In this document: piece after piece, positions 1-6,450 of the stretch
Layout: the number at the start of each line of letters is the position of its first letter
How positions within the stretch are numbered: the stretch's first letter is position 1
Source: an uncultured Verrucomicrobiota bacterium
Lineage (GTDB): Bacteria; Verrucomicrobiota; Verrucomicrobiia; Limisphaerales; UBA9464
Length of the DNA stretch: 17,353 nucleotides
NCBI GenBank assembly: GCA_903925515.1
Contig: CAIYFP010000579.1
Coordinates: 1-17,353, forward strand
Reading direction: 5' to 3'
Translations under genes and position numbers: made by a program
Notes under the pieces: model-generated
Databases searched by the model: none
Told to the model about the DNA's origin: nothing
Seen by the model: the letters and a program-made list of their open reading frames with translations, nothing else

Positions 1-373
1 GCAAGGCGTGAGGACGGAGCATACCCGCAGCGGTCTGTGACGGACGAACAACGAAGCCCCGGGGCATTCTTGGAGCAACCCGAAGGGCCGCGGCTCTTTT
101 CGCGTCCCACGTCGTGGCTCGCACCACACAAACCTCAGCGGGTCTGCTCGTCACTCGCGCCTCGTTGGACACGAAAATCCCTCGCGGCGAAACACCAGCC
201 ATTTGTGAGACACGACACTAAGGAGGAACGAGTTGTCCTGCCGGGCGGAGCGAACGGGCGCATGGTTAGGGTGAACGTTGCGAGCATGGGGTCAGGGGGA
301 GGCCGCTTGCCGGGGTCGTGCATGGACGTAGGGTCTGCGAGGGGCCTTCGAGCGGGGCGCCCATCAAATCCCC
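1..373. other. Non-coding leader with repeat-like, structured sequence
   Basis: No convincing gene is present. Open frames crossing this stretch have atypical composition and run into the next gene in the wrong frame. The first ~210 bases mix short inverted motifs, for example a small hairpin at 20-37 (CATACC / GGTCTG, one mismatch, 6-nt loop), and look like a structured intergenic repeat rather than coding sequence. A near-perfect Shine-Dalgarno-like AAGGAGGA lies at 220-227 without an obvious long gene behind it. The promoter of the gene at 374 probably lies here, but no sigma70-like pair stands out. Confidence 0.4.
220..274 (+). other. Orphan ribosome-binding site with possible 13-codon leader ORF
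   Basis: AAGGAGGA at 220-227 is followed after 5 nt by a TTG codon (233) that opens a 13-codon frame ending at TGA 272-274 (MSCRAERTGAWLG if initiated). It sits about 100 nt before the start of the large gene at 374, whose own start lacks a good Shine-Dalgarno. A leader peptide coupled to the downstream gene is conceivable, as is a chance match or a remnant of a lost gene. Nothing in the peptide indicates amino-acid attenuation. Confidence 0.15.
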
Positions 374-3300
374 ATGGAAGACGAGGCACGGATTGGGTTG
401 GCTGCGGCCGACCAAGAGTCACTGCAACGACACATCAACCTGAAGCTTGCGGAGCTTGGGCTACCGGTGGTGCCGCCCGCGACCGGCGGTCCGGCGCTGG
501 GGCCGGAGCTGGAGCGGTTGGTGGCGCACCATCGGGAGAAGGACCGGTTGCTGGCGTCGTACCTGTGCCCTGCGGACAACCGGGTGCAGGCGTTCCTGTA
601 CGAGTACCTTCAGGACGTGGTGGTGCCGCCGAAGCTGCCGACGCGGACGTTGGTGCTCGACCGGGCGGGGCTGGCGCGGATGTTGTCGTTGCCTCCGGGC
701 GCGGACTCGGTGACGTCGCCGTTGCTGAAGAGCTACCGGTTGGCGAACGGGGTGTTGCACAACCCGAAGTCGGACCGGCGGACGACGGCGGGGATCTTCC
801 ATGTGGCGGAGGGCGGGTTGCCGGTGCCGGACGACAAGAAGGCGGTGCCGCGCGGGGTGTTTGCGGCGTTGATGAGGCGTGCCTTGCAGCCGCCGGAGGC
901 CTTGCTGCGGCTGCCGTTCACGGCGGGAGCCGGGGACGCGTGTTGCCTTGTGTCGATGCAGGTGCGGCCGCTGGTTGCGCCGGCGGTGCCGGGCTGGCTG
1001 CCGGAGCGGCGGATGGAGGTAAGGTTGCTGGTGCCGGGCTCGTTGGTTGCGAACCTTGACTTCGTGGAGTCGATCTTTGGGAACGGGGGGGACCCGTTCC
1101 TGCCCGAGAACGACGCGGCGCTGGACCCGGAGCATTGGTCTGGGCACACGGGGTACATCGTGGTGGCGCCGCACGTGACAGGGCTGCCGAAGAAGGAGCT
1201 GGGTTTGCCGCGCTGGGAGGAGGCGACGGAGCGGCAGCGGCGGGACGGCATGTGCTGGCGGACGGAGGACGAGCAGTACAACGAGGGGAACGCGTTCAAG
1301 CTGACGGCGCGGGACGCGACCGGGGTGGTGGTGACGATCATCTCGGACAACTATTTCGGGTACTGCAAGAAGGAGATCAAAACGCAGGTGAGCTTCTCGG
1401 CGAACCTGATGGGGCTGGCGGAGGAGGAGCATGCCGGGGGAGCGTTGGTGTTTGCGCGGTATGACCTTGCGGGGGAGTACGACGCGTCGCAGCACCGGCT
1501 GGAGCATCCGCACACGTTGGCGGAGGCATGGGCTTCGCTTGGGGACACGGTGGAGATGCGGCCGGAGGGGCACGCGGTGGACCGGGTGCACCCGACGGTG
1601 GCATACGTGCCGGAGACGGCTCGGTTCCGGATGGAAGACCAGACGGTGACCTGGCCTGAGGCGGGGGGAGGGGAGTCGCGGATCAAGCTGTTGGCAGGGC
1701 ACGTGTACGTGTTGCCGAGCGGGTTCAAGGTTCACCTGGAGCGGCCGTCTGGGAACCGCGCATGGCGCTTGGTTGGGACGCGCCAGGAGGGCGTCCTGTG
1801 TCACAAGCCGTGCACGGTGAGCGGCGGCGGCAAGAGCGAGATCTCGAAGCCGATCGCCGACGCGATCATCCACGGGCCGGTGTTCGTGGCGGACTTCAAG
1901 GCGGACTTCGACCGGGTGGAGGAGATCCTTGGGAGGGATCTTTCCGGGCGGTTCTCGGACCCGGGCAAGAACGGGAAGGACAGGCGGACGTTGTTGTCGC
2001 CGCAGCGGTCGCTGGGGTCGGTGATCAAGCTGTTGACGCCGTCGCCGGAGTTCTCCGCGGAGCACAACGCGTGGATTGGGTCGATTCCCGCGCACATCAA
2101 GGAGCTGGTGTTCGTGGTGAAGCGGTTCTGGCGTCCGGGCTGGGGCGACGCATGGCGTGAGAGGTTCGCGGTGGACGTGATCAACGGGACGCCGGCGAAC
2201 GAGCTGCGGCTTGGGCGCCAGCGGTTGGCGACCCAGTTCCTGCGGGTGGGGTATGACGAGTCGGGGGCATGGCGGACGTTCGGGCTGCGGAAGGACTTCC
2301 AGCCGTCGCTCAAGCTCCAGGCGGAGGACGACATCACGGCGTCCGTCGTGGTGCCGCGCGGGCGTGCGGGCACGCTGGACCCGGCCGTGACGGGGGCGTC
2401 GGTGAAGATGGTGCGGAACGTGGAGCAACGGTTGTTCCAGCGGCCGGACGACGCGGTGGTGCGTGGGTATGACAAGCACGCGGAGGCGGACTTCGCGCGC
2501 CGGGACAACTTCTTCAGCAACTACGAGCCCCTGGACGGGGCGTTTGCACGGGAGTTGGTGGACGACGCGATTGGCTTCGCGCAGTTCACGCCGGCGATGC
2601 AGGGGTTGGTGAAGGAGGCGGCGGATTGGCGCCTTCAGTTTGCCTGCACGGCGTTCCCAAGGCTGGTGAACGGCAAGCCGTCGGGTAACCCGCGGTACTT
2701 GCAGGTGCGCCCGGACCTTTTGGATCCGAGGACATGGCACGTGGCGGAGCAGGGGATGCGGCTGGCGAGGCGGATCCCGGCCGGGGAGCCGGTGCCGGTG
2801 GTGGTGGGCGCGGTGTTGGCTGGGAGGCGGAACAACGCGGCGGAGAAGGGGGTGCGGTCCTTGGCGTGCTACGGGCCGGTTCACTACATGGAGCTGCCTG
2901 AGTTGTTCATGGAGTTCATCTCGAGCATGACGGGGAAGTCGCCGAGCACGACGGGTGCCGGGAGCGAGGGTGCGTTGACGAAGGGGCCGTTCAACGCGTT
3001 GCCGCCGATATATGACCTGAACGCGGCGTTGTGCGGGTTCATCCTGACGGGCCATGACGGGTTCGTGACGAGCGCGGGTTGCGTGGGGCCACGGGTGCGT
3101 GTGGACCATGACATCTCGCTGTTGGTGCCGGAGTTGTGGTGCCGGATGGGGCCGGAGGAGCGGGAGGCGGCCTTCCTGATCCGGGGCGGATACCTTGAGC
3201 GATGCGAGGACATGGAGATTGGCGGGCAGAGGGTGCTGGCGAGCCGGCTCGGGTATCGCATCACGTCGCGGTTCGTGAACGCGTTCCTTGGGCGGTTGTT

Positions 3301-3832
3301 CAACCACCCGCACGCGGTGCTGACGGAGGACATGCTGCGGCCTGAGCAGCAGGACCCGGCTGAGTTCGCGGATGCGGTGATGAACGTGGTGGAGACGCAC
3401 CGGCGGGTGGCGGAGCATTACTTCGCGGACGGGTCGGTGGAGGATGCATGCCCGCCCTTGCGGGCGCTGCTGCACGTGATGCGGGACGGGCACTTTGAGG
3501 GGAAGCCGGTGACGGACCCGTCGGTGAGGGCGTTGTTCACGCGCGAGTCCATGCTGGGCTCGGGCTGGTACCGGGAACGGTTGCTGGCACGCCAGCATCT
3601 TGAGCTGGCGTCATGGCGTCGGCACTCGGACTACCTTGCGCGCTTTGTTGGGCGCGAGGGACATGCGGACGAGGCGGCGCGGCTTGGGGTTCGGGAACGG
3701 CTCGGGCACGCCCGTGCGATGGTGGAGCGGGTCAGGTCGGCGTCCTACCTTGGGGAGCTGGCGGGGACGCTGGGCGCGGAGCCTGCGATCGCGCGGGCGA
3801 CGGGCTGGAAGGGGGCGTCGCAGGCGGGTTGA
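374..3832 (+). CDS. Probable PPi-type phosphoenolpyruvate carboxykinase
   Basis: This 1152-aa soluble protein has no signal peptide or membrane segment. Size and motif style match the PPi-dependent PEP carboxykinases known from Entamoeba and Propionibacterium (~130 kDa), which interconvert PEP + CO2 + phosphate and oxaloacetate + pyrophosphate. They are far longer than ATP- or GTP-PEPCK (~530-620 aa). Visible candidates for conserved sites are a Lys-rich block NYFGYCKKEIKTQ at residues 326-338, a glycine-rich kinase-like loop SGGGKSEISK at 483-492, and a dense conserved-looking C-terminal third containing PPIYDLNAALCGFILTGHDG. The N-terminus (HINLKLAELGLP) also fits the family as I recall it. 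The ATG at 374 was chosen because similarity-like sequence starts at once; no good Shine-Dalgarno precedes it. It stands alone and converges with metG, 42 bp away. Family assignment is from memory of sequence style, not a search; otherwise it is a conserved hypothetical protein. Confidence 0.65.
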   Translation: MEDEARIGLAAADQESLQRHINLKLAELGLPVVPPATGGPALGPELERLVAHHREKDRLLASYLCPADNRVQAFLYEYLQDVVVPPKLPTRTLVLDRAGLARMLSLPPGADSVTSPLLKSYRLANGVLHNPKSDRRTTAGIFHVAEGGLPVPDDKKAVPRGVFAALMRRALQPPEALLRLPFTAGAGDACCLVSMQVRPLVAPAVPGWLPERRMEVRLLVPGSLVANLDFVESIFGNGGDPFLPENDAALDPEHWSGHTGYIVVAPHVTGLPKKELGLPRWEEATERQRRDGMCWRTEDEQYNEGNAFKLTARDATGVVVTIISDNYFGYCKKEIKTQVSFSANLMGLAEEEHAGGALVFARYDLAGEYDASQHRLEHPHTLAEAWASLGDTVEMRPEGHAVDRVHPTVAYVPETARFRMEDQTVTWPEAGGGESRIKLLAGHVYVLPSGFKVHLERPSGNRAWRLVGTRQEGVLCHKPCTVSGGGKSEISKPIADAIIHGPVFVADFKADFDRVEEILGRDLSGRFSDPGKNGKDRRTLLSPQRSLGSVIKLLTPSPEFSAEHNAWIGSIPAHIKELVFVVKRFWRPGWGDAWRERFAVDVINGTPANELRLGRQRLATQFLRVGYDESGAWRTFGLRKDFQPSLKLQAEDDITASVVVPRGRAGTLDPAVTGASVKMVRNVEQRLFQRPDDAVVRGYDKHAEADFARRDNFFSNYEPLDGAFARELVDDAIGFAQFTPAMQGLVKEAADWRLQFACTAFPRLVNGKPSGNPRYLQVRPDLLDPRTWHVAEQGMRLARRIPAGEPVPVVVGAVLAGRRNNAAEKGVRSLACYGPVHYMELPELFMEFISSMTGKSPSTTGAGSEGALTKGPFNALPPIYDLNAALCGFILTGHDGFVTSAGCVGPRVRVDHDISLLVPELWCRMGPEEREAAFLIRGGYLERCEDMEIGGQRVLASRLGYRITSRFVNAFLGRLFNHPHAVLTEDMLRPEQQDPAEFADAVMNVVETHRRVAEHYFADGSVEDACPPLRALLHVMRDGHFEGKPVTDPSVRALFTRESMLGSGWYRERLLARQHLELASWRRHSDYLARFVGREGHADEAARLGVRERLGHARAMVERVRSASYLGELAGTLGAEPAIARATGWKGASQAG

Positions 3833-3833
3833 G

Positions 3834-3847
3834 GAGGCAACCGCCTC
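3834..3847. terminator. Weak hairpin between convergent genes
   Basis: GAGGC-AACC-GCCTC forms a 5-bp GC stem with a 4-nt loop immediately after the stop codon at 3832 and before the 3' end of metG (3875). There is no T-run on either side, so intrinsic termination is doubtful. It is listed because it is the only stem in the 42-bp convergent gap. Confidence 0.2.
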
Positions 3848-3874
3848 GCCATCGCTTTCCCCCCGGCGTTGTCT

Positions 3875-5458
3875 TCAGGCCATAGGCTTGAGGTCCTTGC
3901 GCGGGAAGAGGGGCTGGGGAGCGGCGACCTTGTGTCCTCGCTGGAGGCCGCCCCATGCGGTCAGGGGCCAGACGTGGGGATGGGCGGGCGCGGGGATGCC
4001 GAGTTGACCGAGGATGCGGCGGGATGTGTCGGGCAGGAATGGGGCGAGGAGGATGGCAAGGATGCGGCAGGACTCGACGAGGTTGTAGAGGACTTGGTCG
4101 AGGCGCGGGGCTTGGGCGGAGTCCTTGGCGAGCTTGAAGGGCTGGGTTTGCTCGACGTAGAGGTTGGCGCGGCTGACGAGGTCCCAGATGGCGACCAAGG
4201 CGCCTTGCAGGTCGTTTTGCCGGAGGAGTTGGCTGGTGTTCTCCACGGCGCGCGAGGCGTCGGGCGCGAGCTCGTCGGAGGGTGCAGGGACGATGCCGTC
4301 GCGGTACTTGTTGAGCATGTTGACGGCGCGGTTGAGGAGGTTGCCGAGGCCGTTGGCGAGCTCGGCGTTGTAGCGGGACTGGAAGCCCTCGTCGGTCCAG
4401 TTGCCGTCGGGGCCGATGGCGAGCTCGCGCAGGACGTAGTAGCGGAAGGCGTCGAGGCCCCAGTCGCGGATGACGGCGATGGGATCGACGACGTTGCCGG
4501 TGGACTTGGAGAGTTTCTGCCCGTCCTTTTGCCACCAGCCGTGGGTGAGGATTTGGAGGGGGAGAGGGAGGCCGGCCGCGTGCAGCATGATGGGCCAATA
4601 GACGGCGTGGAATTTGATGATGTCCTTGCCGATGACGTGGATGTCGGCGGGCCAGAGGGCGAGGGGAGGCTGGGCCATGGGGGAGGCCGGGGCGGGGAGG
4701 CCGAGGGGATGGAGGACGGCGGGGTCGCCATGGTCAGCGGCGACGGTGACGTAGTTGGTGAGGGCGTCGAACCAGACGTAGGTGACCCAGTCCGGGGCGA
4801 AGGGCAGCGGGATGCCCCATGAGAGGCGGCTGGCGGGGCGTGAGATGCAGAGGTCGGCGAGCTTTTCGGAGCGGAGGAAGCCGAGGACCTCGTTGCGTCG
4901 GCAGGCTGGCGCGATGAAGGACGGGTTGGCCTCGATGTGTGCGACGAGCCAGTCTTGGTGGCGGGCCATGCGGAAGTACCAGTTCTCCTCGGTGAGCGGG
5001 ATGACCTGGCCCCACTTCGGGTCCCATGAGCCATTAGGGTTGCGGTCCTTCTCGGTGAGGAAGGTCTCCTCCTTGACCGAGTACCAGCCTTGATAGGGCT
5101 GGGAGTAGAGGTCGCCCGAGGCATGGAGCTTGGAGAGGATGGCATGAACGACGGCCTTGTGGCGGGCCTCGGTGGTGCGGATGAAGTCGTCGTTGGAGAG
5201 GCCGAGGTCCTTGGCGAGCGCGAGCCATTGGAGGGCGAGCTCGTCGCAGTAGGTCATGGGATCCTTGCCCTCGGCGGCGGCGGCCTGCTGGACCTTCTGG
5301 CCGTGCTCGTCAAGGCCGGTGACGAAGAAGACCTCCTCGCCCATGGCACGATGGGCGCGAGCGATGACGTCGGTGACGACCTTTTCGTAGGCGTGCCCGA
5401 GGTGGGGTGCGCCGTTGGTGTAGTCGATGGCGGTGGTGATGTAGAAGCGTTTGCCCAT
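3875..5458 (-). CDS. metG: Methionyl-tRNA synthetase
   Basis: This 527-aa class I aminoacyl-tRNA synthetase charges tRNA-Met with methionine in the cytoplasm. The N-terminus FYITTAIDYTNGAPHLGHAYE carries the HIGH signature as HLGH (residues 19-22). KLSKS at 315-319 is the KMSKS loop, preceded by the typical HGWWQKDGQ. GLDAFRYYVLRE and the helical anticodon-binding region up to ~residue 510 follow. The connective insert (about 110-150) has EETF but no cysteine pairs, so the zinc knuckle of E. coli-type MetRS is missing. The C-terminal EMAP/tRNA-binding extension is also absent, giving the short form. The start at 5458 is fixed by the family N-terminus; no clear Shine-Dalgarno lies upstream. 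It is transcribed alone, convergent with the PEPCK-like gene. Confidence 0.97.
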   Translation of the reverse strand: MGKRFYITTAIDYTNGAPHLGHAYEKVVTDVIARAHRAMGEEVFFVTGLDEHGQKVQQAAAAEGKDPMTYCDELALQWLALAKDLGLSNDDFIRTTEARHKAVVHAILSKLHASGDLYSQPYQGWYSVKEETFLTEKDRNPNGSWDPKWGQVIPLTEENWYFRMARHQDWLVAHIEANPSFIAPACRRNEVLGFLRSEKLADLCISRPASRLSWGIPLPFAPDWVTYVWFDALTNYVTVAADHGDPAVLHPLGLPAPASPMAQPPLALWPADIHVIGKDIIKFHAVYWPIMLHAAGLPLPLQILTHGWWQKDGQKLSKSTGNVVDPIAVIRDWGLDAFRYYVLRELAIGPDGNWTDEGFQSRYNAELANGLGNLLNRAVNMLNKYRDGIVPAPSDELAPDASRAVENTSQLLRQNDLQGALVAIWDLVSRANLYVEQTQPFKLAKDSAQAPRLDQVLYNLVESCRILAILLAPFLPDTSRRILGQLGIPAPAHPHVWPLTAWGGLQRGHKVAAPQPLFPRKDLKPMA

Positions 5459-5568
5459 GCGCTGGGGGTGAGGTTCGGGATTCGGGCGGGAAGATTCAAG
5501 GGAGCAGGGGTTGCATGGACGCCTCGAACGAGGGCTCGGGTCGGTGTGCCGATCTTGCAGGGGGAAGC

Positions 5569-5592
5569 CGGTTTGAGGCGGGGATCAAACCG
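5569..5592. promoter_or_regulatory. Perfect 8-bp stem-loop upstream of metG
   Basis: CGGTTTGA and TCAAACCG are perfect inverted arms around an 8-nt loop (GGCGGGGA). The element lies about 110 bp upstream of the metG start codon on the metG leader side. It could be an operator for a dimeric regulator, an mRNA leader hairpin, or an element unrelated to metG. No T-run follows on either strand, so it is not a simple terminator, and no T-box features are visible. Confidence 0.3.
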
Positions 5593-5661
5593 ATGTTGCC
5601 ATGGGGACGGGGTGTGGGTTACGCGCACGGCATCAGAGTCAGAGGAGAGACAGCATGGGGG

Positions 5662-5681
5662 CAATGGGGTCACATCTAAAC
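5662..5681 (+). repeat. Left arm of 20-bp inverted repeat
   Basis: CAATGGGGTCACATCTAAAC matches the right arm at 6386-6405 exactly in reverse complement. The chance of a 20-bp perfect inverted match within one kilobase is negligible, so the pair is a real structure. Confidence 0.9.
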
Positions 5682-6297
5682 ATTGAATATTTGGGTGTGG
5701 AGGCGGCGGCTGGGGTTGAGTCCACCCATTTGGCCATGGGGAGGCGGGGCCTGGGAGTGTTTTGGCCCAGCGTGAAATGCCGGTGGCTCGGGCGAGCCAA
5801 CGGACTTTTCCCGGCATGTTTTGTTGTTGAACCGCAAAGAACTCCATGGGCCCCGGGGTACCCTGTCCCCCCGAACCCCCTTGGATTTTCCGCTTTCGAC
5901 TCGATCCCGCAGGCAGGCTGGCCCTTGCGATGTCGCCGCCGCCCGGGCCCGCGGGATTCGAGGCCCGCCCGGCGCTCGGGTTGCATCCCTGCATGGCCTG
6001 TCGGCGCCGACGCGGATTGCGCCGAAAACCAAGGGTTTGAAATGCACGTGGGCAGGGAGAACTGAGGGGCACCCTCGGGAGGTCGTACCCGTCCTGTTTG
6101 AATGCCTTACGGTGCCTCACCTGCGCACCCGGGCTGGGTCTCAGAAGAAGGAAGAATGGCTGGCGTCGATGGATCAAGCAGATGGACCGAAGGCACCCAT
6201 GCCCCGTGCGATTCAGGCCGGCAGGAACCATGGAATTTCGGATCGGTGCTGACATGCCTCGGCGAGCGACTGGGGCCGCATGCCCCGGGCCGCTCGG

Positions 6298-6371
6298 CTG
6301 GCGTCGGCGACGGGTGACTGCGGCGTGGGAGGTTCTCTCCTCGGGGGCACGACGCGCACGTTCCGAGGCAT
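6298..6371 (-). pseudogene. Possible 5' remnant of a Y1/RAYT-type transposase
   Basis: Reading the minus strand from ATG 6371-6369 gives MPRNVRVVPP, resembling the common N-terminus MPR-x-x-RVV-x-PG of REP-associated tyrosine transposases. After 14 intervening nt and a frame change, 6327-6298 reads HAAVTRRRRQ, similar to the HHVTQRGNRRQ stretch. The position just inside an inverted repeat fits. The HUH histidines and the downstream NHVH-type motif are not found. The similarity is short and judged by eye. Confidence 0.3.
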
Positions 6372-6385
6372 CGCAAATGTCAATG

Positions 6386-6405
6386 GTTTAGATGTGACCC
6401 CATTG
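6386..6405 (-). repeat. Right arm of 20-bp inverted repeat
   Basis: This is the exact reverse complement of 5662-5681. It ends 45 bp before the chosen start codon at 6451, so the promoter of the downstream fusion gene may lie partly inside this relic. Confidence 0.9.
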
Positions 6406-6450
6406 GGCAAAGGCTGGCGTGGGCGGGGATGGGGAGGGCAGCATGGGGCC

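Larger units (their letters stand above)
5662..6405. mobile_element. Degenerate or non-autonomous element bounded by 20-bp inverted repeats
   Basis: The 20-bp sequence CAATGGGGTCACATCTAAAC at 5662-5681 recurs in perfect reverse complement at 6386-6405, with partial similarity continuing inward (ATTGA.ATTTG, one or two indels). GGGGTCA...-type ends with this layout resemble, from memory, sequences flanking REP-associated tyrosine transposase (Y1/RAYT) genes in several phyla. No intact transposase lies between. On the minus strand, just inside the right repeat, ATG at 6371 opens MPRNVRVV..., close to the usual start of such transposases. In a shifted frame at 6327-6298, HAAVTRRRRQ recalls their HHVTQRGNRRQ block. 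The rest is unrecognisable. No target-site duplication was seen. It appears to be a decayed relic. Confidence 0.45.
5459..6450. other. Gap of ~1 kb between metG and the cytochrome fusion gene
   Basis: No intact gene is supported here. It holds the metG upstream region (5459-5661) with one perfect stem (5569-5592), a 744-bp segment bounded by inverted repeats (5662-6405), and the start region of the gene at 6451. Short frames on both strands have no recognisable family and are out of keeping with neighbouring codon use. Confidence 0.6.

Noticed and set aside
461..3598. Antisense open frame of over 1000 codons opposite the PEPCK-like gene
   Set aside because: It is Arg/His/Pro/Leu-rich with no recognisable domain; it is a by-product of extreme G+C bias opposite a real gene.
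6280..6450. Earlier in-frame ATG for the cytochrome fusion protein
   Set aside because: It would place 57 residues read from the mobile relic in front of a clear signal peptide; export requires the start at 6451.
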